DNA of 64,000 nt from Laetiporus sulphureus 93-53 (taxonomy: Eukaryota > Basidiomycota > Agaricomycetes > Polyporales > Laetiporaceae): contig NW_024468554.1 of the NCBI RefSeq assembly GCF_001632365.1, forward strand, positions 238,553 to 302,552. The letters are read 5' to 3'. The first letter of the stretch is position 1. Every line of letters starts with the position of its first letter. Below, piece after piece: positions 23,636-42,600 of the stretch. Position numbers and translations under genes: made by a program. The notes under the pieces are model-generated. The model saw nothing but the letters and a program-made list of their open reading frames with translations, was not told the origin of the DNA and did not search any database.

Positions 23636-24191
23636 ACGCGGGCCAGTGTTCCGATACTATGTAGAGTATTGATATCAGTGGTGAACGTTCATGCACAAAT
23701 CCAAGCTACTTATTCAGACTTTCACGGCTGAACTGTCTTCTTGTAAAGGCCATGTAGAGCTACTCACCCCGAGCCAAGGCTCACTGTCCTATATAACGAT
23801 AGCATCTGCCAACTAAAACCCCTAACTTCACAGTTGCGCCCGTGGTCCTGAGCAGTTCAGAGAAGAATGGACATTTGACCGTGACGGTATCTACATCGAT
23901 TGATGGAGAACATTGACGCAACTGACGGGTCACTGGTCACCGGTCAGTGGACAGAGGAGCATCTTGAATTATATCGCCACTCACCGACACCAACTGATCT
24001 GTGATCTGTTAACCGACCTGATAGGCTGATGTTGATAGCTCTATCATTTATCACAGAGTACCTGTCTTTCAAGAGCATTTAACGAGTTGTTATATAGTAT
24101 CCTTCAGCTTTATCGAAATACAGATTGCCAAAACTTCGCCATCATGCCATAGCCGTAGAAGACACCATGCATTGCGTCACGTATGCTCAAG
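23636..24191. other. Intergenic between convergent genes
   Basis: 3' flanks of the DUF6533 gene (plus) and profilin (minus). A short self-similar string, gggtcactggtcaccggtcagtgg, occurs near 23926-23949. Nothing else recognised. Confidence 0.45.
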
Positions 24192-24763
24192 TCAGTATCC
24201 AACACTGATCAAGTAATCGGCGAGGCCTTCGACGACTGGTGTCGACTCGGGAGCCTGTAGAGGGGTAATGTACTCTGTTACGAGCACGGCTTGCTTCGTC
24301 TTTACGAGGATGCACCCATCGGCCTGTCTCGTAGGATGAACCTGCCAATGCACTCCGCATCAGACGCTGATCACGCACCGCCTTCTTTCCGTATATACTA
24401 CGGTCGTTCGCCTGAAGCGTGAAGAACTTCTGTCCAGCGAGCCGAATTCCGTTAGCTTGCGCAGCAGCGGGATTGTTGAAAGCAGCGACGATGTCCTTCT
24501 GCTCCTGTGTTGATAGCTATAGTCCACAGAATCCGATCAGGGTTCTGGTGCTTAGCGCAGGAAGCACTATCACGCACCGTGTACCCCGGAGAGGACGCCC
24601 AAACACCACCGCTGAGACCGATAATGGCCGCCTTCGACACCTTGCCACTTCCGACGAGGTTCGTGTCAACGTACGCTATCCCATCGACCCGCCATCACAA
24701 TGCAGACCGATTGAGCTCCGGCAACCGCAGAGACGTTGATAGACAATCACCTTGCCAGGACAT
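24192..24763 (-). CDS. Profilin
   Basis: Four minus-strand exons (24763-24751, 24675-24578, 24516-24379, 24323-24192) join in phase to 126 residues, the usual profilin length. The N-terminus MSWQAYVDTNLVGSGKVSKA, the core IIGLSGGVWASSPGY, the middle GQKFFTLQANDRSIYGKK and the C-terminus VVEGLADYLISVGY are the classic profilin pattern, including the N- and C-terminal helices that form the poly-proline site. Profilin binds actin monomers and proline-rich formins to feed filament growth, and binds phosphoinositides. The first exon is only 13 bases, a common arrangement for fungal profilin genes. One small oddity is GKKAADG, where GKKGADG is usual. Confidence 0.95.
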
Positions 24764-25214
24764 TGCGGGACAAGAAGAGAGAAGTCAAAGGTAGAGATAC
24801 GAGAACGCGGCGAGGAGGCGTGAACGGGGCAGAGAGATGGCAATCGAATATATAGGACGCAACGCTTCGCCTGACCAGCCACGGCCGGAGATCGCCATGA
24901 GATAGCATCTCTATCATCTCAATTACATGAGTCCCGAGGCCTGTATGTACTTCCGTCTCTCTCGCTTCGACTGTCGAATTAAACATTGCCAGCTGGCTTG
25001 AGCTGTGCAAAAGATAGTAATTTCGCTTGTTTCAGCCCGAGCCGACCCGGCTTTATGTCAATGCGCTCCCTCGATGTAATGTGATAAAAGAATAGATAGT
25101 GAAGTTGATCCAGAAGATGACTGTCCGACGCTAATTGCTAAACAAGGTACATATGTACGTCACCAGACTATGCGAGAAGTGGCCATCCGGGCACAAGAAA
25201 CATATGTGAATCTG
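24764..25214. other. Promoter of profilin and 3' flank of the BEACH gene
   Basis: No coding frame of note. It holds the TATA-like site described separately and otherwise nothing recognised. Confidence 0.4.
24847..24856 (-). promoter_or_regulatory. TATA-like box upstream of profilin
   Basis: The minus strand reads cctatatatt about 85-90 bases before the profilin ATG at 24763, a plausible spacing for a TATA element with a short leader. The leader between them is pyrimidine-rich on the coding strand. Confidence 0.5.
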
Positions 25215-32986
<7,772 letters not shown>

Positions 32987-33484
32987 TTCAGATACACCGA
33001 AGATCTCGAGATGTCATTGAGCGATGCAAAGACGTTTGCGCACTCTCGTCCTGGTCCCGCAGATACCGAGGTGGCTGTGGAATTGCGGAACTGGCCCGGC
33101 GACAGCCCACTGTTTTAAGCCAACCTGAAAATTTCGCAGATTTCCTCGGAGATTGCAGCAGCTGCTGACGAAAAATAACTGTCAGAAACTCCTAGTTCAT
33201 GTCGACGGTGGTTGGAGTTTAATGGTTGGTGGGTCGCCGCAACCATCGGCTGGCGTCCAAACAGCCCTCCAGTGCGAGCGACCACGTGACCGACGCGGTG
33301 TAGACCAGTGGAGGGTGAGTTGATTCCTGGTTCTCAACTTCAACTCGCTGGTCCGATATCTGGTATCAAGTGCATTTCTGGGGCCGTCACCATCAGCAGC
33401 AAGCATCTATTCTCTCTTTGAAGGAAAGCCCCATAGATTCTACGACTCTCGCATTATTTCGTGCCATAGTTCTGAGGCCGCATA
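32987..33484. promoter_or_regulatory. Shared divergent promoter region
   Basis: About 500 bases separate the start codons of the BEACH gene (minus, 32986) and the secreted-protein gene (plus, 33485), so both promoters must lie here. No TATA element is obvious. A pyrimidine-rich run, attctctctttgaag, lies near 33409-33423. Confidence 0.45.
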
Positions 33485-34325
33485 ATGTTTTCTTTTCTTT
33501 TGACTGTCTGCTTGCTGTACGTCTCCTCTGTCGCCGCCGGTCTCTATGGCACACGTCCCATCGCGAATACGGTTCTGAGCGCTGGCCGCTTGTCTACTGT
33601 TACTTGGATCAACGATAACACCAAGCCCTCTCTCACGGAAATGGGACCTGTGCGAATCGACTTATACTATCAAGACGTTCGTTCGTTTATTGCTAGATGA
33701 ACTTCAAGAGAAAGCTAATTCAACTTTAGAACTATGTCGCGACGGTGGCGGACAATGTCGATCCTTTAAGCAGACATCAGAAGGTCTGGATATCGCCGAC
33801 CTGGGGTCCGAACGGCTCGGATTAGTGCGTTGTTCTCCAGTCCTATTGAACGGTTGCGTTCATGAACGAGCATTTAGTCACATGCGCTTCATATGCGAAG
33901 ATCCTCCCCTGACAATCTATACAGCTGACTTCACGATCACTGCCATGGACGATACATCGCCGTATGGCGGCTCAGAACATGATGCGGAAGTTTCTTCTAG
34001 CTCTTATGCTACCAAGACGTCGGCTAGTGTCTATACGGCAACGTTCTCTCTGGGACCACTGAGCATCAGCACTACCTTCGAGTCATCCTCCACTGGGCAA
34101 TCTTCCACATCGCCATCACTGACATCATCCTCTATCAATACTCCTGTCTCTACAAGCACATCTCCTGTGATGACACAGACCGAGAACCCGTACATGGACA
34201 AGGCGAAGACTGGAGCTAGCGGCAGCAGCATCTGGAGAAAGACTACCGTCGACCTCGAACGTATCAAATTCCGCCTTGTCTTCATCCTCTGGCCCGTCCT
34301 GATTGGTGTTACTATGGCCTTGTAA
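33485..34325 (+). CDS. Secreted, Ser/Thr-rich GPI-anchor-type cell-surface protein (Kre9/Knh1-like N-domain)
   Basis: Three exons (33485-33676, 33730-33824, 33878-34325) join in phase to 244 residues. Residues 1-18 (MFSFLLTVCLLYVSSVAA) form a signal peptide. The N-terminal half reads TRPIANTVLSAGRLSTVTWINDN, VRIDLYYQDNYVATVADNVD, VWISPTWGPNGSD and YTADFTITAMD, the beta-sandwich pattern shared by fungal Kre9/Knh1-type wall proteins and many basidiomycete surface proteins. The second half is a Ser/Thr-rich stalk, and the last residues (FILWPVLIGVTMAL) are hydrophobic, fitting GPI attachment. It is divergent from the BEACH gene. The function in the wall is inferred only. Confidence 0.85.
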
Positions 34326-34497
34326 TGTTTTATGCCACACTCTGGTCATCTCATCCTTCGTGTTTGGAGCCCGCTGATCATGTATCAATAGGATAGATTT
34401 GTTCCGTTTGATTTGTATCAATGTATTGGCTGGGCCGCTTCGTCACTTATGAAGCGTGTACAGTTGCCGTGACAAAGCTACGAGTATCTGTGTTAAC

Positions 34498-35186
34498 CTA
34501 CAGACCCTCACGCGACCCATTTCCAGCCCTCATAGTGATCCTCGACGATGCCCTAACTTGCGTCCAATCCCGGCACTCATGAGTGACGCCTATTCCCGTC
34601 GCACCCTTTACAATACTACCGTCGAAATCTTCGATCCACCCAACTGGCTCGAGGGTGATGTCAGAATGGCATAAAATCATTTGGCGCAGATATCCGAGGC
34701 AGTGCCCAGCATGGTGCGTTTCTGGTCCAGAGACATTCTGCCCGAAGGCAATGGCTTGGCTGAGATGGTTCAGACAGTGTAGCTGGTGATAGAGGGACAT
34801 GGCAGCGAAGTTCTTCTCTCCGGAGTCTGAGGTCGAGGTTTGGAGAAAGCCACCACCGACTGGTATGGACGACTTCCATTCTTCGTCTGCATAGAGCCCA
34901 TAGTGATCCGTGTCGACCACAGATAGTGCGATGGGACGAGCTTGGAGCCCGTCGAGTTGCGGAGACTTCACCACGCAAGCTGTTGCAACTTTGAGAGTGC
35001 CATGAGCAACAGTAGGTTAGGAGACTCGTTCATTTGTGGCTTGCTATCTGCATTTGAGGAACGGAACAGAGCGAAGGTAACAATGACGTGCGCGAAAAGA
35101 GAGAGAGAGAGCAACAATGGCGCAGTCGTAGGTGTCAGACGAAGGACTTTGCCTTGGCTCGAATGCGTAGCGATAAAATTCCACAT
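34498..35186 (-). CDS. UstYa-like (DUF3328) protein, copy 1
   Basis: The C-terminal block (34974-34498) shows both HxxHC motifs of the family: YHQLHCLNHLSQ and HHAGHCLGYLRQMILC, then DITLEP and VTHECRDWTQVR. An upstream piece (35186-34968) gives MWNFIATHSS and a transmembrane helix (APLLLSLSLFAHVIVTFALF), as expected for the membrane anchor. The two pieces lie in different frames. I found no GT donor giving the right phase, so either a non-obvious intron or a frame break links them. UstYa-type enzymes perform oxidative cyclisation or related oxidations in ribosomal-peptide toxin pathways (ustiloxin, cyclochlorotine), but many fungal copies have unknown roles. Tandem with a second copy upstream. 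Confidence 0.7.
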
Positions 35187-35349
35187 TGCGGGTGAGTTGA
35201 GCCTACTACATTGTCCTAAAAATTCTCTTATATGTTGTTCATGAACTGAGCGCGTATTTTTTGCAACAGGGACAACAGCAATCTAGATCCTCTGATTCTG
35301 CTTGCAAGAACATGAAAGACGCGGCACTGATTCACGGATACCATGGATA

Positions 35350-35859
35350 TCAACCACATTTTTCTACTCCAGTGCCACAACCCGTTCTCCCCGGATTTTC
35401 GTCGCAGTGGTCTATATGTTCAGCGGGCGCGTCGAGTGAGCCAGCGTATGCAAGGTTGAGCACCCGCAGGCAATGTAGTTCATGAAACACTGTGATCATG
35501 AAAAGGCGATTGTCCGGGCCCATGTGTATATAGCCGCCTCCTGAGGATGTGATACCGGCCCATATGGGATCGGACTCGTCTCCAAGTAGCGGGAAATGCA
35601 CACTTTGCTCAACAGCCATGGCCACAAGCTCAGGCTCTGTAAGAGACAGTGCCAGTGCCATGTCGTGAGCTATGTATTCTGTACGCCATATTTGAGCAAT
35701 ATCTCAACAGATAATGACAGGGAATTCCTCACGATAACATCGAGAAGGGGATGGCCGTGAACTCTCGTTTGCGAACATCCAGAATAGACGTCGGCTAATG
35801 CTCACGAGGTTGTATACAGAAATCATGAGCAAAGGAATGATGAGTACTCTCGGCAGCAT
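35350..35859 (-). CDS. UstYa-like (DUF3328) protein, copy 2
   Basis: Two minus-strand exons (35859-35733 and 35669-35350, a 63-bp intron) join in phase to 148 residues. An N-terminal hydrophobic helix (MLPRVLIIPLLMISVYNLV) is followed by PHDMALALSLTEPELVAMAV, EQSVHFPL and the two motifs VFHELHCLRVLN and AEHIDHC. Beyond the second motif the usual LNYLRQ...LC...TLE block is missing: the frame gives DENPGRTGCGTGVEKCG and stops. The copy is therefore shorter than most family members and may be truncated, or its last exon was not found. Start choice: the only ATG in frame before the membrane helix. Confidence 0.65.
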
Positions 35860-36754
35860 CGTCGTGCCAGCCACAGTGAGAAATTCACTCTTAAGAATGA
35901 GGTTGCATATCAGCTTCGCTGATATGCCTTAACGAGGAGAGTAAGATAATCACGAGCAAGGAACAAAAGCTATAGGTAGTGTGAAACGGAATGGCCCGGT
36001 GAAATCTCACCCCTTCAGGCTAGTACGCACGAAGGCTTGGGTGTCTCTAGACGAATCAATTTGTGCCATAGTAGATGAAATAGCATATCTCGCCAAACCA
36101 AAAATTCGACTTACTTGGTCTCTGGAAATGAAACACTGTACTGCCTCTGTGAGTTGGAGCCCGAAGTCAGATGGCGATAGAAAGCCTCCATGTGCTGTAT
36201 TCTATTCCGGGACGAGATACGGAGATCCCATCTCAACGGCCTTCGCGCTCAACGAGGGTTTGGAGTGCACTGCTCCGTAGTAGCCCGCTTCTCTGGGTCC
36301 GGGATGACTTGAGCCTAGTATCAGATAGCGCTCAATGGTAAGCCCCCATCTCGGGCGCGATTGCGCTCACAACAATGGGGGAGCTATCGTTGGAATGGAA
36401 GCTTACGAATCTGATGCAAAGGTGAACGGGCGCCGGGTCGTTCCCTGAAGTCCCGGTTGCAAGGTGACAGCTGGCGCCGCGGATGAAGCTTTTAAGCGTA
36501 ACATTAACGCCTGAGGTCGGGACTGACGATACGATCGAGGCGGTGGCGTCTGTAAAGTGCGATGTCAAGCGACCATGTGCGTCTACAATATCATCAACTG
36601 TCCTTGCCTCTGATATGAAGCACATAATATTCCTCCGGATTGACGGGCAGTCCGCCGACCCCATCATCAATAATTCTTTGCATCCAGCACTCTTTTCGAC
36701 GTTGTTGCCGAAAAATCCTATTGTGCCGTACAGCGCCGCATCCACGATCCTCTC
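35860..36754. other. No confident gene; one doubtful minus-strand frame
   Basis: 35860-36330 holds nothing recognised. A 137-codon minus-strand frame (36745-36332; MDAALYGTIGFFGNNVEK, several Cys) starts 10 bases from the start of the hydrolase gene on the other strand and could be a small divergent gene, but no domain or homology is apparent. Confidence 0.25.
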
Positions 36755-37697
36755 ATGGCAGCCCGCTCACTTCCAAGCACTGAGGGAATGTCGTGGGGGG
36801 AGAAACATTCCAGACATGGTACAAAGTCTTCGGCGATCTCCCAGTCGGCAGTCGCACCCCTCTTATCTGCCTGCATGGTGGTCCCGGCCTTGCACATGAT
36901 TACTTGCTTCCTCTGTCCGATCTCACCGCAATAGCATCCATACCCGTGATATTTTATGACCAGATCGGCGGGGGTCGTTCAACGCATCTTCCCAACAAGC
37001 CCAAATCGTTCTGGACGGTCGACCTCTTCATCGATGAACTGCTCAATGTGATCACATACTTCGGCATTCAAGATAGTTTTGGTATCCTTGGACACTCGTG
37101 GGGTGGCATGCTCGGCGCAGAGTTCGATGTCAGGCGTCGTTCTGAAGGACTGAGGCACCTTATCTTGACCAACTCGCTAGCCTCCCATGCGTTGTGGGTG
37201 CAGTCTATAATTGAGTTGCTTGAGCCGTTTCCACAAGAGGTCAAAGACGCCATGGCAGCTGGCTGGGACGACCTGAAGAGACTGGCACCTGCGATGAGGC
37301 AGTTTCATGCCAAGCACGGCTGCACAGTCAAGCCGATGCCAAAAGAATTCACGGATCCCATCGATGGCGCTCTGGGCGAAGGCGGAGATCCTACTGTAGA
37401 GATCGCAATGTAAGTGATGCACGTTCAAGAATGCTTTTTCCCTGCGGTACTGATATTGTGTACAGGTGGACGGGCGAGTTGAAGGAGTGGTCCATCATCG
37501 ACAGGACTCACCTCATACGCACTCCGACACTTCTCATCAACGGTCGTGCGGATATTGCGCAGGACTTTGTGGTGAGACCGTTCTTTCAAGGGATACCCCG
37601 GGTCAAGTGGCGAACGTTTGAGCTATCCAGCCATACGCCCATGCTGGAGGAACGTGAGACTTTTGTGCAGGAGGTGCTGGAGTTTCTGGGTGCGTGA
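36755..37697 (+). CDS. Proline iminopeptidase-like alpha/beta hydrolase (peptidase S33), N-terminal frame break
   Basis: The main frame runs from about 36793 to 37409, then after a 56-bp intron from 37466 to 37697. It shows GGETFQTWYKVFGDLP, the oxyanion motif LHGGPGLAHDYLLPLSDL, YDQIGGGRSTH, the nucleophile elbow GHSWGG, the acid in LLINGRADIAQD and the histidine in ELSSHTPMLEE. These are the full triad and motifs of fungal proline iminopeptidases, which release N-terminal proline from peptides or, in some members, act on amides and esters. The only suitable ATG (36755) gives MAARSLPSTEG in a frame one base off from VVGGETFQTW; no intron explains the shift. The gene is thus either frameshifted, wrongly sequenced at one base, or started by an unrecognised upstream exon. 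It lies next to the UstYa pair. Confidence 0.75.
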
Positions 37698-37866
37698 TGC
37701 TGATCACTCAAGAAAGAGAGACTGTCGTAGTAGACTGCACATATGTGTAAATACCAGGAGTCGCTCAAAACAAAGCAGGCTGCCGCAGGTTTCACCAGCG
37801 CTAACCAGCTGTGACGCGGTCACGTGACGCCTTCACGGTTCGCGTCTCATCCGGCATTTGCCAGCC

Positions 37867-40493
37867 ATGCTTCAAGCGGCGACGACGGCGACGGTTGCAA
37901 CAACGACGGCAAGTCACGAAATGGCTACAACGATAACCTCGCTGTTGAACTCCCTGCATACCCACCTCCAGTCTCAAACCCAGCTGCTTCCTACTCTGCA
38001 TGCTCAGTTGGGACTGGCGGAAACCGCGCTCACAGACGAACTAGCAGAGCTTCAAGAACGGCTGACGGAATGCATCGAGACCCAGATCGATGTGAGGAGA
38101 AAGGAGGTCGACGAGTGGATGGGCAAGTGCGATGATGTGGAGAAGGAGTGTCTGCGGTACACGAGGGCTTTGGGCGGGCACATCAAGGCCGCTGGCACCA
38201 GCGTCGGCGAGATCAGGAAGGAGGCAGTCCTTCCGAGGCGGTTCGATAGGGCCATGGAGTATCAGGACAAGTTGAGACAGGTGCGCCGGAAGTTTAGCTA
38301 CAAGCAACCAACTCTATTTATATCCCTCGATCCGCAATAGATGTATCATACGAAGCTCGAGCAGTTGCTGACCTTGACGGGCCGCATCTCCCAACTTGCC
38401 CACACCCTGGGTGTCGATTTCTACTCTGAGGACATTCTGGAACCTACTGCGGCTCTCGACGAGGACGAGGACGATCCCAACTCGCATCGCGATGTCACAC
38501 CTGAGCGGTTTTCGAAGCTCGAGAAGGAGCTTGTCCGCGGCAAGGGCGAAGTTGTACGTACCATGACACATATGCTCCGATCTCTCTCCTAATGGTGCCC
38601 CAGTCGAAACGGCTCACACAGCTGTCCGCGATGCTAATTCAGATAGACTGGCTATATACCGAGCTGGGAATGGAGCCTCCCGGTCCTGATGAAGCACCTT
38701 CCTCGTTGTCCATTTTCCGTTCATCTAGTCTCACCCGTCCGACGCCCTCCCGCAGTGCTCGATCTACACTTCTGACTGTTGCTGATCCGTTCCTCTCTTC
38801 ATCCATCTCCTCCTCACTGTCAATGTCCACGCCGACTCCTGCTTCGCGTGGCGAACGGCTGACGCCGCTCATGCTGCTTGCCACCCCCGACGAGCCAGAC
38901 GTGACCTCCTCTGATGACGAATATCGACGTATTCTTGCTCATTTTGTGTCTTGCATCGAGAAACTGTCCAGCGAGGAGCTTGACGACCCGAAGAACTCAC
39001 ACGTCGGTCTCGAGGGTGTCGACCCGACGCCGGACCTTATCGCCTGGGCAGAAGCTACCCGTGCTGACCTCGAAGGGATCAAGCACCGCAGGGAAGCACA
39101 TATTCAGGCAATGTACGATCAGCTGGAGGCTCTTTGGCGTAGGCTCGGCGTGAAAGAGGCTGAGATGGACGGATTCGTCGAGACTCAGCGAGGCAGCACG
39201 GAGACAACTGTCAAGGCGTACGAGGATGAACTGGAGCGGATGCTCGAGCTGAAGCGTGAACGGATGAGTACGTTTGTGGAGAACGCGAGGGAAGAGATCG
39301 TCAAGCTGTGGGATGAGTTGATGATTGGAGACGAAGAGCGGGCGGACTTTGCTCCATTTGCAGACGGTGAGTACTGTATTGCAACATTTCTTGAGCGTTT
39401 TCGAACGACCTGGCCACAGATGAGCACACAGAAGAGCTTCTCTCGATACACGAAGAGGAGATCGACAGGCTTAAGGAAGAACGCAAGCTGAAGGGACCAC
39501 TGCTCACGAGCATCAAGAGATACTTGGACATTTGCGAGGACGAGAAGGAACTTGCTGCTGCAGCAAGTGACCAGAGCCGGCTGCTAGGTCGTGGGCCTCG
39601 GGACCCAGGACGTCTCCTGCGCGAAGAGAAGATGCGCAAGCGGGTGTCGAAGGAGAAGCCACGGGTCAGCCAGCTCTTTGTCTCGAGTGCATTCTTAACA
39701 TTGAACGTATCTCATTAATTAGCTTGAACAAGACCTTCTGACATCGATACCAGCATGGGAGGAAGCGACAGGCCGCGTCTTCCTCGTGCATGGCCAGAGG
39801 ATGTTGCAAACTCTGAGCGAGGCAGTGAGTGCGAACGACAAGGAGAACAACAAGCGAGTGAAGACGCCAACGGGCCTCAATGGCTCGGCTCCTCCGCGGG
39901 TCAAGACGCCATCCAATGCTCATGCATCTCATCAGTTTGTTCCGGGCAAGAGTACCATCTCCGCAACACCGGCAAATCGTCCCGTCACGCGTTCCACGTC
40001 AGCCTCTCAGTCCGTGCCTGCTAAACGCGCTTCAAGGCTAGGCGAGGCCACTGCGACGCACAGTAACGTGCCACAACGTTCGGGAAGCAGATCGACGAGT
40101 GGGAATACAGCGACGTCCACCTCAAAGGTCGCTGCGAAGACACCGATCGCGTCGTCCCTTCCACGCGCGACACCGGGAGGAATGTCCACATCGAAGCTCA
40201 GCAGGCTTCGCAATCCTCCTAGCCACGGCAGAATGGGGCCCGCGCGCACGCAGCACGCATATAACTATCATCCGTATAAGCAGCCCAAAGGCCGAGCGGC
40301 GATGCATGTTGCGGGTGGGGACAAGACGTATGGTGCTGCTGCGATGGCGAAGAAGGCAGCGAGGGCGCGGCGCGAGAGCTTCAAGCCGCGGCCGAGTGTG
40401 GACGACAAGTGGGATAGGGCAGTGGGGAGCAGTCAGGGCCGGTGGGCCGCTCTGGCGAGCGCTACGTTGAAGGAGGAGGATGAGGACTGCTGA
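37867..40493 (+). CDS. ASE1: ASE1/PRC1/MAP65 microtubule-bundling protein
   Basis: Five exons (37867-38280, 38341-38553, 38604-39366, 39420-39664, 39723-40493) join in phase to 801 residues, counting from the ATG at 37867; a second ATG at 37921 is also possible. Predicted coiled coils fill residues 20-480. Family hallmarks include LHTHLQSQTQLLPTLHAQLG, WMGKCDDVEKECLRY, IDWLYTELGMEPPG and the conserved core LTSIKRYLDICEDEKELAAAASDQSRLLGRGPRDPGRLLREEKMRKRV, which binds microtubules. The tail is basic and Ser/Thr/Pro-rich with several TP sites (VKTPTG, VKTPSN), fitting Cdk regulation as known for the family. ASE1 bundles antiparallel microtubules at the spindle midzone. Confidence 0.95.
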
Positions 40494-40969
40494 TCGTTTC
40501 ATATCTTGTTCGCGTTAACTTTTGCCTTACTCGACGAGCCCAGAGAAACTCGCCATTTTTTGTACATTATTCGCCGACGTTGTTAGTGTGATGCGATATT
40601 TGCTTCATCTTTTGTGCGACTCGCTGGACTCTGCGAATGGCCCCTCTCTGTGCTGAGACCTTGTGAGAAGGTTGCTCATGGTTAATAAATAGCTGATGTA
40701 TAGACTGTTCGAAAGCTGCGTTCCCCAGCGGAGGCAGTGAGGACAGCCTCACGACGGGCGCGCGCGACCAGCCAACGTGCGCGGAAGAATTCCTAAAAAG
40801 ATAAAGCCGCCACCGCTGGCACCTACCCCACATTGCTCTCTACCGCTACTCTGCGCATCATCTTTCCTGTCTTTTCCTCTTTTCCTCTGCTCCTTCCACA
40901 ACCTAGAGATCTATAGCTTACTATACGGACTATTCTTCCCAATCTCGCGACTCTTAGTTCATCATCAAT
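40494..40969. promoter_or_regulatory. ASE1 3' flank and GNA1 promoter
   Basis: No coding content. The last 120 bases before the GNA1 start are pyrimidine-rich (cctgtcttttcctcttttcc at 40868-40887), as often seen at strong fungal promoters. Confidence 0.45.
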
Positions 40970-41699
40970 ATGCCGTTCACCCCGGATTCGCAGCTCGACC
41001 TGCTCTTCCCTGCTGAGTTCATACCGGACGACATAAGGACGGCTTTGCCGTCAGATCTCCACGTACGTTTTGCAGGTCTTCACCTACAGCTCTTGTGGGT
41101 ATTGAAGGGTAGGGCAGTTGCGTCCCTTGGCCTCAACAGACTACAGACGTGGACACCTATCCGTTCTCTCAGTCCTGACGGTTGTGACCGACCCCGGCGA
41201 GGAGGCGTGGGTTGCGCAATTCAACGCACTTCGCGCGGCAGCGCGCACGTACTACTCCATCGTCATGGTCGACAAGGCCTCCGATGGCATCGTCGCTGTT
41301 GGCACGGTGTTCATTGAGCGCAAGTTCCTGCGCGGCCTTGGCAGCGTTGGGCATATCGAGGACATTGCTGTGGACAAGTCACAGCAGGGAAAGAAGCTGG
41401 GTTTACGGATAATTCAAGCTCTCACCGGTATCAGTGAGAACAGCGGGTGCTACAAGACCATCTTAAACTGCAGTGATAGCAACATCCGTGCGTGGCTTAT
41501 TTGCTGTTCTGCTACTGGTCACTCATCCTTTTTCCTCACAGCCTTTTATCAGAAGTGCGGATATGTGAAGAAGGAGAACGAGATGGTGCGCATAGCCTTT
41601 TTACCCGCTCAATACAATCTGGTCATCGCAACTGCTGATCGATGCTTACTGCAGGCTAAGTACGCGCCCGAAGATCAGCCACGGCCTCCGAGGCTGTGA
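40970..41699 (+). CDS. GNA1: Glucosamine-6-phosphate N-acetyltransferase
   Basis: Four exons (40970-41062, 41118-41487, 41542-41585, 41655-41699) join in phase to 183 residues. The N-terminus LDLLFPAEFIPDDIRTALP, LRPLASTDYRRGHLSVLSVLT, the GNAT core YSIVMVDKASDGIVAVGTVFIERKFL, VGHIEDIAVDKSQQGKKLGLRIIQAL (acetyl-CoA pyrophosphate loop Q-x-x-x-K/L), CYKTILNCSDSNIPFYQKCGYVKKENEM and the end RYAPEDQ-like KYAPEDQPRP are all typical of GNA1. The enzyme acetylates glucosamine-6-phosphate in the cytosol on the way to UDP-GlcNAc, the chitin precursor. The length is close to family norm (about 160-185). Confidence 0.94.
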
Positions 41700-42600
41700 G
41701 GGCCTTATGATATCTCTGCGTCGATCCGGTTCACACGGGCCATTGCTATGGGACTTGATGGATGATATACCTATTATTGCGTAGTGAACGCTGATTCGGC
41801 CTATTTGTAATAACCGGTTCGGAAGCACATTCATGGATCGGGGACATGGAAGTGAGACTGCAGCGCATTCAATCTTCTGCAGTGTTGATGGTATGGGTAA
41901 CGGCGCTCAGGCCTCTCATGCTTCGGTGTTCATGGTTTTGCCCACTCTTGCTGCGAACCGTGCTGCCCTGATACTTTCGATTTTCAGTTGAGGCGAGACC
42001 TGTTGCATACCATGAGCAAAGGACCGTGGTAGGTTTCATGCGATTGATGCTTCCGCGATGGCGTTTGAAACTAATTATTTGTAGCATCCATAGAATCTGG
42101 ACGGTGGTCAATCGTTTACATTGACGCAGTCTTTATCGTTCTTGTAGCCTTTGTGCCAGCGACATCAAAGTTTCGTCTAAGGCAAGTCGGTCGTCTTATG
42201 ATTTCTGTGCACACAGCCTTCCGAGCTCCACGATGATCTCCCTTGTGGCGTCAGGTTCGCTGATGAAACCATCATGTGAAAGCTGGCTATGCACGGTCGG
42301 AAGCTCGATGATCTGCGGCATGTGGCCTCTTGCATACGTTTCCTTGCCGCCGGCCGGCCGTGATGTGCTATCTCGATGATTCGTTTCGCTGCGATGGGAC
42401 ATGTGCACACTCTATGCAACATCATTCAGACGTTATGGCGATAGCGGTGGAGATCTCAAAGTCATCTTAGAAGAGGTGTTAGCCCAGCTGGCCTATGCGT
42501 GGTCATTCATCAGACCGCATCAATACGTTGCCCTCTTATATGCTGACGGAATGGATAATGAGTACAATGACTCTGGCTCTCGCTCGTTGCTAGTCTCGAT
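41700..42600. other. Intergenic, nothing recognised
   Basis: GNA1 3' flank and 5' flank of the DUF6533 gene. Short antisense frames (for example 42425-42177) show no domain. Confidence 0.45.
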
